Below, one piece after another: positions 49,314-60,836 of a DNA stretch of 64,000 bases (its first letter is position 1; each line of letters begins with the position of its first letter). Source of the stretch: Anisodus tanguticus (lineage: Eukaryota > Streptophyta > Magnoliopsida > Solanales > Solanaceae); the NCBI GenBank assembly GCA_034509755.1, contig CM067556.1:44438045-44502044 (forward strand), written 5' to 3'. Under the pieces are notes generated by a model. It made no database searches. It had not been told where the DNA came from and saw only the letters and a list, made by a program, of their open reading frames with translations. The position numbers and the translations under genes were made by a program.

Positions 49314-49400
49314 GTTTTCAAAATTGAAATTGATAAAATTTTATTTAAGATCAACAGTGTCTCAAGAGAGATAAAACGGATTGGCGATACTATTAATTGA

Positions 49401-49486
49401 AAATGTATTATTACAAAATATTGATTATAAAAAAAAATATTAATAACTATGCCTCTCAAAAAGCTAGAAAGATAGATTTTAGATAT

Positions 49487-49532
<46 letters not shown>

Positions 49533-49972
49533 AGCCCCCCAAAATTATGGGTGTCTTAGGCAATGGCCTTATTGGCCTAATGCTCAAGACACCCCTGAGA
49601 GGATAGACAGCAAACATAAGCAATATGTTCCAATTTTGAACAACGTTTTTGGATGAAACAAGCAAAGCATCACCCACCAGCGAAAAATAGGTATTTGAAT
49701 TTAAAAAAATCATATTTGGTAATATAATAATAATTTTCAGTATATAATGAAAATAAATACAATATCTGATCACTAGCTCAGTTCCTAATATTGAATTATT
49801 ATAATCCTAACTTGTGTTTTACATAGATAAAAACATAAAGGATATATATATCAAAAATAATATTTTAATGGAAAGTATTAAGTGTATACGATAAAATAAT
49901 ATTTTTGTACCTCATAAAATAAATAATATATAATTTTAAATAATATTACTTACCATTTGTTATGATTGACAG
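49401..49972. other. Non-coding spacer (probable intron of the relic gene)
   Basis: AT-rich, with a (TA)n tract and a short GC-richer block near 49,530-49,600 (CACCCC, GGCCTTATTGGCC). It ends in a polypyrimidine-poor but valid AG at 49,972. Confidence 0.4.
49490..49528. repeat. (TA)n microsatellite
   Basis: About 19 uninterrupted TA units. Confidence 0.95.
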
Positions 49973-50081
49973 TGAATAACGTACAAGACACGTTCGTTGA
50001 GACTAGTATTCTTCAAAAGAACAAAGAAGAAGAGAGAAATACACTATGCAGTGACCGAGTCCTTTTAGAAAAGCTTAAATT

Positions 50082-50498
50082 TGTTAAGGTTTGGCCTGAA
50101 TTTCTACCTTATTTGGACTCTACATCATAATTGTGTTTAACTTTAAAAAAGTTTTCTTACTGGAAAATATTTTCTTGGTAGAAAATGACTCTTCTATGTC
50201 TATACTTTTATTGGAAGAACTGATTTGGACTTCTATAAATAGAAGATATTTAATTTTCTTTTCATACACAACACAATAACATTCACAATGTAGTCGTTTA
50301 GAGAGTTATACTTAGAAAATATTTCTTCTCAATAGCTCATATGCTTTCTTTTATATTAGTTTTCTCATATACCAGTCAATTGGTCAAAGCATATTTTTAT
50401 GCATATTATAATATACTTTGCTTTGTGTCTGATTTATTTCCCATCAAAGTTTACAAAAATTAGCTATCGCATGACGTCCTATTATTTCAATCCCAACA
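50082..50498 (+). repeat. 5' LTR of TRIM-like element (417 bp)
   Basis: Contains TATAAATAGAAG (50,235), a probable LTR promoter, and ends TCCCAACA. The 3' copy lacks about 40 bp present here near 50,360-50,400. Confidence 0.92.
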
Positions 50499-50500
50499 AG

Positions 50501-50513
50501 TGGTATCAGAGCC
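50501..50513 (+). other. Primer-binding site of TRIM-like element
   Basis: TGGTATCAGAGCC, complementary to initiator tRNA-Met, two bases after the 5' LTR. Confidence 0.93.
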
Positions 50514-50773
50514 AATGATTCAACGAGGTTGAAGACGGGTTCAAAGCAGGTCAGATTAAGCTGAATAAAATTTTTGTCTAAAATACTACATGTGAAGATG
50601 GATTTTCAATCGTATTTTCAATATTCCTGTTGATGCATCTATAAAAATAAAATATAAATTAAATTATTTTTAAATCATAATATTTTTAGGCTTATTTTTA
50701 ACTGTGACAAGCATCACAATGAAAACTATGTAAAGAGGAGGTGGATGCCAGAAAATTCAGGTCAATGGGAGAT

Positions 50774-52422
50774 TGTTAGGGTTTGCCCAGAATTCTCTGT
50801 CTTATTTGAATTCTACATCATAATTGTGTTTAAATTCAAAAAAAAAATCTTGGTGGAAAAGAACTCTTTTATATCTATACTTTTCGTGTAAGAGAAATTT
50901 TGAATTTCTATAAATAAAAGATCTTTAATTTTCTTCTCATACACGACACAAAAGCATCCAAAATGTAGTCGCTTACAGAGTTTTTCTTAGAGAAATTTTT
51001 TCCTCAATAGTTCTTATGCTTTCTTTTATATTACTTTTTGTTGGAAATTTGCCTTTGGCGGGAGTTGCGACCGACCAACTTTAACGGCTTAAACACTAGT
51101 GTAACGTATGTTGGAGAATCCGGTTCTTCACACATGCATGATCTACTAAGTACGTAGATAACCGTAGGGCCAAGAATCGTCAAATTTCATTGAGAAATGA
51201 AAGAGATATTGGTTCACGAAGTAAGGTGTTTGAAGCATGGAAAGTGTGGTATTGTGTGTAATTCTCCCTCATCGGTAGAGGAAGAAAGAAGTGTTGTGTA
51301 TATAAGATTCGAAATTGGTTTGGGGTTTGGGACCCCAAGGGGTATCCCATGTGTTTAAAGGAGGGAGGACCTAGATGTGCTTCGGTTCGAGGAAAGACCA
51401 CACGCACGCCGCCGCCGCCCGCCCGTCCCGTCCGGCTCCGAGTTCCGGGTTCCGGGTTCTCGGGTCACGGGTCGTGGGTCGTGGGTCGTGGGCTGTGGGT
51501 CTTCTGATATTATCTTTTTGGGCCAGAAAACTTTGCCAGAAGTACAGTTTGATCCCGAAGTTTCCAAATGTACGCTTCGGACCGAATTCTTTCGGATGTA
51601 CGCTTTGGTCCCCGAAGTTTCAAGATGTGCGGTTTGGTCTCTCAAGTTTCCGAGAACTGACGAGTCAAAGCGATTTGCCAAGCACTCAATTCAGCCATTT
51701 ATTTTGGCTGAATTACTCCTCCTATAATGGCCAAATCCGTTGGTCTTTCACCATTTATGTTGGTGGCTTTACTACCTCCATAATGGCCATTATTTGGCTA
51801 TTATGGAGGCAGTTTTTCAGCCCCTCCCTCACCTATATAAACACCCCCTTACACCATTGTTGAGCACTAAGACATATGCACGAAAATACGAAACGAGATG
51901 CAGAAAAAACAAAGTGCACGAAAATACACAACCGAAATAGTTTTCTTCCTACAACTTCCAAGCATCATTTCGTTACTCAATATTCTTCACGGTAGCTCTT
52001 CAGTTTCCTTTGCTCAAGGGTTCCATTGCTGTTTTATCTTGGGAGACAAATTGTCCAGGACGTATAAAGGATACATACGGGGCAATATTGTCTTAAGGAC
52101 AGAGTGCTACACTCGACTCAACAAAAACCAATTTATATTTTTCCGTCTTCTACAAAACTGGAATTTTCAGTTTTTCTTGTGTAACAATTGTAATTTTCAG
52201 ATTTCATGTTGAATTATTGAATCTTTGTTTATCCTTTTGAATACTTGTAATAGTTATATACTTCCCGTACTGCTTTATAAAGTACCATAGAGCAAAATCT
52301 CCCAACACTTTTCTCATATGTAGTCCCTTATATATATATACTTTTCTTTGTGTCTGATTTATCATCTATCAAGATTTGTAATAACTAGCTTTCGCATGAC
52401 GCCCCGTTATTCTATCCCAACA
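50774..52422 (+). repeat. 3' LTR of TRIM-like element, split
   Basis: The left part is 50,774-51,038 and the right part 52,308-52,422. The break carries CTTTT on both sides from the nested solo LTR. Confidence 0.9.
51039..52307 (+). mobile_element. Solo LTR nested in the TRIM-like 3' LTR (1,269 bp)
   Basis: Starts TGTTGGAAATTTGCC and ends AATCTCCCAACA, with inverted TGTTGG/CCAACA termini and exact CTTTT duplications (51,034-51,038 and 52,308-52,312). There is no internal region, so it is what remains after recombination between two LTRs. It contains a GC-rich stretch with GGTCGTGGGTCGTGG repeats (51,460-51,500) and a degenerate CCGAAGTTTC repeat (51,555-51,650). Frames there are not convincing genes. 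The strand is arbitrary but TATATAAACACC at 51,834 supports plus. Confidence 0.9.
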
Positions 52423-52473
52423 AAATTTTCTTTACATTTGCAAGCTATAGTCATGGAGTCGGTGAGTCAATAA

Positions 52474-53366
52474 TGATTCTAATTAGGATGTATCTCAAAA
52501 CATAAAGAAAGTTATATTTCTTTTCAAGTTTAGATGTTTTTATGAATATCATAATCTATGAATTGTGGAAAGAAATGATGGAGGAAACGATGACTATGAC
52601 AGAATTGAAACATGGTATGCAAAGAAATTAAGATGGAGTTACCTTGTTATAATGTAACTTCAATCCCTAAATGAAGCCATTTTTAAAGGAGTCATTAACA
52701 TCAACCAACACTTATAATCGCACAATTCAAAACGGCGACCGAGAAAAAGCATTGCTCTAATTAGAGTTGAACTTCATACAATTAGCGTTTATAAGAAAAT
52801 CCACAAATCATATTAAATCGATAATTCGAGTAAAACTAAGAAAAAAAAATCAACTAATGGTTTGATGTTGAAAAAAAAAACCATCATAATTAATTTGATT
52901 TTGTTTTAACCAAAAAAAGTTAAACCGAACTAAATTAATCCGGCATTATATATATGTAATTCTTAAAAATATTTGATACATAAAGATATATATTGTAGTG
53001 TAACTTATAAATATTTCTTGAACTTTTTATAATATTTATTTTTAACACACTATTTCAATCTTCCAACTTTACTTGAAGAAAGAAGAGGTTTTCTTGAGAA
53101 TTTCCTTAGGGTTTGGACTGACCAGCTTGTGGAGAGAGATCATTCCATATTTTCTCAAGATTTATCTTTGAATTATGAGGATAATGAAGAGGACCATCCC
53201 CTTAAAAGGGTCCCTTGGTCGACCTCCATTTTCCCCTTAAAGTGGATTAATTAGAGTCTTTCCTTTTAGCAAGTAGGTGACACACCTCCTTGTCACATGC
53301 TTGGTTAATTAATAGGTTTCACTTATTGGTCTGTTGAATTTAACACGTGTATCATCATTATTTCGT
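52474..53366. other. Spacer with a possible relic exon and LTR-like end
   Basis: A short open stretch near 52,570-52,615 between an AG and a GTATGC could be a further exon of the relic gene, but this is weak. From about 53,060 a stop-poor stretch resembles the U3/R part of another gypsy LTR. No intact gene is present. Confidence 0.3.
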
Positions 53367-54896
53367 AGTTAAAATGATTTCTTTGGAAAGGTTTCATGTG
53401 CGTGAGGGACAAGCCCTCATGGAACCTTAGGTGTATCATACTATATATAGGTATTCATGACTTTTCCTATCAAAGGATTATTAAAACTAATTTATAAAGC
53501 TTTGCACTTTGAATATGATTTATCCTATAAGAGACGTTTTAAACTTGATTTCGGAAGCTTTGATGTTTCATGTGTTTTTCCCAATGAACGGGTTTTGTTG
53601 AAGTTGAAATTTATCTAATGACTTGAACATGGTTTCTAAACTTATTAATAACTTGACGTACCCCTATTAACGGGATGTTAAACATAATTCATGCCATGAT
53701 TTGAGTTTCGGCTTCCATGAGATGATTTGTGATTCGGCTAATATGCCATGACTTATATTTGTTTGTGTTTGGGCCTATATGGGAAAGATGTGCTAGTCCA
53801 TAGGACGATTATCCGTTATGGATCCTAACGTATCGATACGAGTATTGTTGTGTCAGTCTAGAGGACGATTGACCTCCGAGGTGTGTAGCCTGGTACATCT
53901 ATTATTGTGCTAGTCCAGATGATGATTAGCCTCTGTGGAACACTAACCTCGGTGTATCTATTGATGTGTTAGTCCAGAGGACGATTAGCTTCCGAGGGAT
54001 GGTAGCCCATGTACGTCGATTGATTGTTTGCCCATGAGTTGGCATGTGTTGATTCTTTAGTTGCCATAAGTTGGCTTCTTGATGATTCTGGATTCGTAAG
54101 TGAAGACTTAATATGATAAAGGGTAAATGAGCTAAGCTTGTTATGTTCTTTGTTATTGGTTTCTTCCTTGATGATTTCACTAAGTTTACTGGCTTACTCT
54201 ATCTTTGGAATTTCAAATTGTTTTAAAAGAACTTAAGGTAATGAGAACGACTTAAGGATTCAAAGTGATTATATATTCATCATTGACTTATACTGGATGT
54301 TCATGAGATGTTATATTTTTTTGAACTGTTTCTCAACATTGTTTTAATTATACTTATTACTTATATATTTTGATATTAACCATTATCCCGGAGACACTCA
54401 CTGAGTATCCAATACTTAGGCATACCATTGTTGTTTTTTATGGTACGCTAGGTAACGAAAAAGAGCAGGTTTGTGATGCGCGTACGGAGTAGGAGAGCTT
54501 GCTGCGTTCCAGACTTATTGGTGAGCCCACACCCTTGTTCATGGGACACCCTATCTATCTAGTTTACTGCTTTAGTTTTCGGGCTATGTCCCGAAGTTAG
54601 ACTATTGTTATCTCTGATAAAAGCTCCATAGATAGACGTTTATACTGTGGGTAGATGTTGAAGTCATTGTCTGACTCATTGGGTGTTGCTACAATTATGA
54701 CAATATAATTATAATACTTTCGCTGATTTTATTTCATAATTGCAATCATGATTTCCTCTAGTTATTTATACCTTGTTTGATTAAATAATAAATTATTATT
54801 AAAAGATGTAAATGTTTAGTGATTTATAAGGTGCTTCCGGTGTTGTTCATAGAATCGGATGCATGTTACGTCCAGCGTCGGGTTTGGGGCATGACA
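53367..54896 (+). repeat. 5' LTR of gypsy E, 5'-truncated
   Basis: Matches 59,371-60,836 nearly throughout, starting at AAATGATTTCTTTGG and ending GGGGCATGACA. Confidence 0.88.
53788..54010. repeat. Four-unit LTR minisatellite (57-61 bp)
   Basis: GTGCTAGTCCA-type units begin at 53,789, 53,850, 53,907 and 53,966, each with GACGATT-like cores followed by CTCCGAGG-like ends. Confidence 0.8.
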
Positions 54897-54899
54897 AGC

Positions 54900-54912
54900 T
54901 TGGTATGAGAGC
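54900..54912 (+). other. Primer-binding site of gypsy E (mutated)
   Basis: TTGGTATGAGAGC, one base different from the tRNA-Met complement, three bases after the LTR end. Confidence 0.75.
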
Positions 54913-57511
54913 TATAGGTTTAGAAGTGTCCTAGGATTATCTGTGGAGTTGTGTCTAGTGGAGTCTTCTTCATACAGACTAGCCACCTATATGGAGGTAT
55001 GACTACCAGGACATTAGGTGTTTCTTACTCTTCTTGGTTCTAAATTGTGTTGTAGAGCTCGAACTTCTCTTTAGGATCATTCTGACGTATTCGATACTCG
55101 TGCCTCGCGGAATCGATTTTAACTCGTGCTACATCAGCTAACCATGTGACAATGGTTCTATTGAGCGCACATTGGTTGTAATGTATAGTGTGATGGATGG
55201 TACGAAGTATTTTGGAATTTGATAATAGGTGTATACATATGGTGATTATAAGGTGTGTTTGTTGATATTTTGAGACAGGTATAAATGACATAGTCCTAAA
55301 TATAGAGAAAACTCTGTCGGAGTCTTGTTAGGCTTAAGAAAATTGTTAAGATGGATAAAGTTTTCAATGTGATAGGCATAACCTCTACTAAGAAGAAGGA
55401 GTGTAGTAGCCAAAATATGAGATAGTGATGGATGTGAGTATGTAGATGAGTGTCATTGATTTGTTAGGTGAAGAGTGGGATAGCTATATCCTTAGGTATT
55501 GACAAATAGGTAATGAGATTGGAGATATTTCGTATTAACAAGTAGAGAAAAGCCTATTTGATAGTTATATTCCTTCCTTGTTGCCTTATGTTGCAGTAGC
55601 TACCTTTTTGGAAATATAATACTATTATATCTTATTTATCAAATGAGAACCATAGAATTAGTAGTAGTAAGCCTCTCAAGATTCTATATTTGAGACCCTA
55701 AAAAACTTTGCACAATATGATACTTTGAACCTTGCTCATAACAGGAGATTAGTGGTGGTGGTTACCTACATTAAATTAATTGGTTATTTAAAGTATGTGG
55801 TGAGAGTTTTCTTATGGTATAGCTAGATTTTAATAGAAAATTATTAAAGGGTTGTAAAGAAGTTACGAGACTTAGAGTATATTAGAAACTAGGATGAAAT
55901 ATTATGATGGTCCGTCATTATAGTGTTGATCATAAAGAAGATCAAGTATAAGGCATGAATAAGAGGATAAAATAGTCGGAAATTGAAAGTTATAGGATAT
56001 ATTCTAGAATTCGGGAAAGGGACTCTATAATTTATGTTGACCTATGAATTTAATTTTGGGGATGATATGTAATGGAAGAACAAGAAATAATGAGACCATG
56101 AAATGAGAGTGTGATTTTAGGCAACATCCTTTGAGCTTTTGTTCTTGTTTCTTTTATTTATTCTCTTGTGGTGTTTAAAGTTTGAGATTGAAGGTTTGAG
56201 CTTTGATATATACGTGTAAACAAATTTGTTGGTCTGACTAGATTAGAGATAGTCATAAACGTATTTTCGAATTGTGCTATGATGCTACGGTGCTCTATAC
56301 GGGTTTAAGTAGAAGGATCTACAGGTTATTATGGCGTTGAGACATACTTAAGATGTGATATGTTTAGAGTACTTAAGATTCAGATAAAAGGAAATTTGAA
56401 GGTATCTTGTAGTGAATTAAGAATTATCGTACATTGAGGCTATATTCTTATTGGGTTAAAAATCTGTGTTATTTTGATATTTAGTGGAAGAACTATATTT
56501 TAGGCTTGAAACTCAAAAACAACCGCTTATGGAAGAATGATTTAAGAAGATGATGGAGTATGATTTAGGCTTTAATTTGTTGTCCTAGGTTTTGATACAA
56601 AGAATTCTGATTTGAGGCTATAGTTAGATGGACCTGTGTAATTTGGATAGGCTACTTTTGTCATGCACTCTCAATAGACTAATGTTTCTTTGATTGTACT
56701 CTAATGGTTGTAATTTTATCTAGCCCAAAGGGGATTTGTGTTGCTTCTTAGGTTGGTACCAATTATTAGGTTGGAACTTTAAGTAATCACCTTGATGGGA
56801 GAACGATAGTATGAGTGTGGTAACCACTAGATTTGATCTAGTAGGTTTGATATAGAAATTACAAGAACTCAAGTCAATAATCTACATCACGTGTCTTATG
56901 TGGGTATGATATATGTGAGTTTTAGATGAATAAGTGAATGAAGGTTAAGGCATTAGATAAAGATGAAACCTTAGTTACAAAAGTTTCAAAGAGTCTGATG
57001 ACAAAGAGCATGCTAAGTAGGGGAGATACCCCAGGAAATTCTGAAAGTTATACAATTTAAAGGCTTATGATATGTGGAATATAGTATTACGCTACCTATG
57101 TAGGGTTGTGATAAGATTAAGAATGGTGTGAGAGATTGTATAGTGATAAGAGTGAAGGGATATTATGCTAGACGAAGTTAAGGTCCGAATGAGTCACTTC
57201 AGATTAAGAAAGGGGAATGTTGATACTCCCTCTTATTGGCAACTATATGTATGCTTGTTCTTTCCAAATTTAATGAAAATGGGAATTAATGTAAGTTAGG
57301 CTTGAATCATGTGTTGTTAAATTAGCTTCTTTGTCAGAGTATATTGTCTAGATTGACCTGTTGTGCACCTCCTTGTCAAAGAATATACGTGTTAAACCTT
57401 TTAGTTATGCAACTCTTGGGAAAGTGAGATAAAGGAATAACCCCCTTATTTCGTGTTGGGACTTGAGTGTTCTAGTTGTTAGAATCCCCCTGAGGACTAT
57501 GTTCTTCCTCT

Positions 57512-57739
57512 TTGGGTGTTAGTTGTGTCTTTATTTTTTGGGGATCGTTTAGTACAAAGGAAGCTCGACTTCATAATTTGGCTCGTAGGGAGGTGGCTGA
57601 ATCCTCAGACGTTGTGGTTACATGTATTTTAACTATTTGTTCTCTTGAGGCGTATTCGTTGATCGATTCCGGGTCTGAATCCTTCTTATGTGAATTTTGG
57701 TGTGGAACCCGAACAATTGTTAGGACCCTTCTTCTATGA
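57512..57739 (+). pseudogene. gypsy E protease remnant
   Basis: The frame reads ARREVAESSDVVVTCILTIC then SLEAYSLIDSGSESFL. The DSGS-type active-site motif follows the usual TRQEA...DVVTG leader of chromovirus gag-protease, near 57,590-57,690. The leading 20 residues are out of context. The catalytic triplet D-S-G is present but flanking residues are altered, and no downstream RT follows. Confidence 0.7.
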
Positions 57740-58361
57740 ATACCTCTGCTAGTGTTCCTTTTAATTCTTCTAGGATCTATAGAGAATGTGGTGTGTAGTT
57801 GAGAGTCGGGAGACTACTATTAATCATTTGAATTAAAAATGCTGAACTTTGATGTGATTATGGGATAGACTGGCTTTCCAAGTGTTATGAATCTCTAGAT
57901 TTGCAATCAAAATAGTTAGGCTTGGATTTTCCGATGAACCTGTTATACAGTGGAGGAATGATATTGTTAAGCCTTGAGTTAGACTTATTTCATATCTTAA
58001 GACTTGCCAAATAAACTCAAAGAGGTGTATTTACCATCTAGTTGTTGTTAATGATATCTAGGCCATAATACCTTAACTTATTCTGCATCCCAGGTATGTA
58101 TTGAACCTTCGGTTTATCGAATTCTTGCAAATTTATAGACTAAAGATATAAATTCTGTATTTTCGTATTTAGGCTTGTATGATATAGTTGTGGGAGTCCT
58201 TGTGAGGATCATATCATTATTTTAGAGTCGATAGATTATATTTGGTCATCGGGGAATAACTCATTTTGCAAAGAGACTCTGTTAATTTCAAAAGTTTGAG
58301 GTTTAGTGAAAATCTTAGGCCATGACTTTCATTCGGGGATTAATGATCCTGAAAGAGATAA

Positions 58362-60836
58362 TGTAACACTCCGTAAATCGGAGTTAGGTGTGAATGAATT
58401 AAAGAAGTGTTAACGTGTCATATTTAAGTTATGTGAATCCCTTCGGGATGAATTCGGGATGAATTCGGGTGATAGATAGTCATTTTGAAGTCAAACCAAA
58501 TAAGGGAGTTCGTAAAAGTTCTTAAATTCATTTAAGTCTGAGGTAGTTCTCACTTGTGCTCCATTTTCGTATCGTTTTGTTGGGAATTTGAGAAAATTCA
58601 TAAACTTCAAGTTGTAGGTATTTGAAATACCTTTCCAAGCATATATTGTGGAGATAAAATGGAGTTCTATGCTAGGGGTTATTCCTATTTTATCGAGACA
58701 CTGCCAGTACCATCGAAAAGCGTAAATTTTTGACTAAGTGTAAAGTGGATAGGGGAGCTCGTCCGGTGAAGCCTAGAGTGAGACATCACCTCGCTATAGA
58801 CCTCGCCCAGCAAGGTGGGATGTCCAAAATACGCAGGCGTATATATGCAACCCTTAGACGATTTATGTCATTTTTCACATTCCAAACTTCGTACTAAGCA
58901 GTATTTTGAGAGGAAACAACCCTAAGGCTCCCCCAAAATACCTAAGGTAAGTTCTTAAACAATCTCCATCATTATTTCATCAATCTAACATCAACTTGAC
59001 CTTAGTTTATCTCTCAAAATCCTAGGTTCTTGAAAACTCAAGAGATGAGAAGAAGAGACGTGTAGACCTTCATCTAAAAGGTATGAACTTCGATTTCCCT
59101 AATTCCATTGAAGACTTTTATGCTAGTATAGATTATACTACGCGATTAGAATCAACGAGTGAGTCATATGAGGTTCAAGAACAAGTTTTTAAGGCTTAGA
59201 AAAGCCCTAGTTTTCAAAAAATTAAGGAAAGCTCGTAGACACGATTAAAGTTCTAATCTTTATAATCCTTATCAGTTGTAAAGCGATTATTGAAGGTGGA
59301 GTAATACTTTTTCTAGATTTTAGCGGGAATCAAGGTATGTCTCTTTTCGAACATACACTCCAACCTTTAAAATGGTTTCTTTGGGAAGGTTTCATGTGCG
59401 TGAGGGACAAGCCTTCATGGAACCTTAGGTGTATCATACTATATATACGTATTCGTGACTTTTAATATCAAAGGATTATTAAAACTAATTTATAAAACTT
59501 TGCACTTTGAATATGATTTACCATATAATGGATGTTTTAAACTTGATTTCGGAAGCTTTGATATTTCGTGTATTTTTCCCTATGAACGGGTTTTGTTGAA
59601 GTTAAAATTTATCTAATGACTTGAACATGGTTTCTAAACCTATTAATGACTTGACGTACCCCTATTAACAGGAAGTTCAACATAACCCATGTCATGATTT
59701 GAGATTCAGCTTCCATGCCATGATCTGTGATTCGGCTAATATGTCATGACTTATATTTGTTTATGTTTGGGCCTGTATGGCCAAGCTGTGCTAGTCCAGA
59801 GGATGATTAGCCGTTATGGATCCTAACATATTGATACGAATATTACTGTGTCAGTCTAGGGGACGATTGACCTCCGAGGCGTGTAGCCCGGTGCATCTAT
59901 TGTTGTGCTAGTCCAGAGGACGATTAGTCTCCAAGGGATAGTAGCCCCGGTACGTTGATTGATTGTTCGCTCGTGAGTTGGCATGTGTTGATTTTTTGGT
60001 TGCCATTAGTTGGCTTGTTGATGATTCTCGGTTCGTAAGTGAAGAGTTAATATGATAAAGGGTAAATGAGCTAAGCTTGTTATGTTCTTTGATATTGGTT
60101 TCTTCCTTGATGAATTCACTAAGTTTACTGGCTTACTCTATCTTTAGGATTTTGAACTATTTTGAAAGAACTTAAGGTAATGAGAATGACTTAAGGATTC
60201 AAAGTGATTATATCTTCATCATTAACTTATACTGGATGTTCATGAGATGTTATCATTTATTTTGAACTGTTTCTCAACATTGTTTTAATTACATTTATTA
60301 CTTATATATTTTGATATTAACCATTATCCTGGAGACACTCAATGAGTACCCAATACTTAGGCATACCATTGTTGTTTTTTATGGTACGCTAGGTAACGAA
60401 AAAGAGCAGGTTTGTGATGCGCGTACGGAGTAGGAGAGCTTACTGCGTTCCAGACTTATTGGTGGGCCCACACCCTTATTTGTGAGACACCCTATCTATC
60501 TAGTTTACTGCTTTAGTTTTCGGGCTGTGTCCCGAAGTTAGACTATTGTTATCTCTCATGGAAGCTAAATAGATAGACGTTTATAATGTGGGTAGATGTT
60601 GAAGTCATTATCTGACTCATTGGGTGTTGCTACAATTATGACAATATATTTATAATAGACTTCCGCTGATTTTATTTCATAATTGTGATCATGATTTCCT
60701 CTAGCTATTTATACCTTGTTTGATTAAATAATAAAATATTGTTAGAAGAGGTAAATATTTAGTGATTTATAATGCTTTCGATGTTTCCATAGCATCATAT
60801 GTCAGTTGCGTCCAGGGTCGAGTTTGGGGTGTGATA
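58362..60836 (+). repeat. 3' LTR of gypsy E (2.47 kb)
   Basis: TGTAACACTCCG directly follows the purine tract GAAAGAGATAA. It ends GGGGTGTGATA. Its left part contains a GCTCGTCCGGTGAAG block shared in style with other Solanaceae gypsy LTRs. Confidence 0.85.
59788..59960. repeat. Three-unit LTR minisatellite (57-60 bp)
   Basis: Units begin at 59,788, 59,848 and 59,905. One unit fewer than in the element's 5' LTR. Confidence 0.8.

Larger units (their letters stand above)
50082..52422 (+). mobile_element. TRIM-like non-autonomous LTR element, split by a solo LTR
   Basis: LTRs TGTTAAGG...CCCAACA (50,082-50,498) and TGTTAGGG...CCCAACA (50,774-52,422, interrupted) are flanked by exact AAATT duplications (50,077-50,081 and 52,423-52,427). 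The internal region is only 275 bp and non-coding, with a primer-binding site and a short purine-rich GGGAGAT before the 3' LTR. It could move only with proteins supplied by another element. It sits in exon c of the relic gene. Confidence 0.92.
45129..52461 (+). pseudogene. Unrecognised broken multi-exon gene split by two retrotransposons
   Basis: I do not recognise the family. Exon a, 45,129-45,193, opens with MNFKLCYCFEKKITKFGKLL and ends at a GT donor. A 130-bp GT-AG intron follows. Exon b begins at 45,324 and contains, over three frames, FLEVKLITCPRYIAKEKSDG, VVGDGFDVITTTSNGNKFIR and IRIEGNTLIEILNQIKRFDS. It is interrupted at 45,673 by gypsy C. With the element and one GTTTT copy removed, the frame reads on at 49,319 (VEKVFKIEIDKILF) to a stop at 49,400. 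Exon c starts after an AG at 49,972. It is open to 50,081, where the TRIM-like element sits. With that element and one AAATT removed, it continues at 52,428 (KLKFSLHLQAIVMES) to a perfect donor, GTGAGT, at 52,462. Frameshifts and an in-frame stop (near 45,507) in exon b show decay. Later exons were not found with confidence. Confidence 0.6.
53367..60836 (+). mobile_element. Ty3/gypsy element E, decayed
   Basis: Partial 5' LTR (53,367-54,896), primer-binding site, a 3.5-kb internal region with protease scraps, purine tract, and a full 3' LTR (58,362-60,836). The two LTRs are about 90% alike by eye across 1.5 kb. The first kilobase of the 5' LTR is missing, so no target duplication can be read. 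RT, RNase H and integrase are absent, implying a large internal deletion. It is the same family as element B, in the opposite orientation. Confidence 0.8.

Noticed and set aside
51375..51863. 162-residue frame with arginine/proline-rich start
   Set aside because: It lies wholly within the solo LTR and over a GC-rich repeat; competing frames overlap it on both strands.
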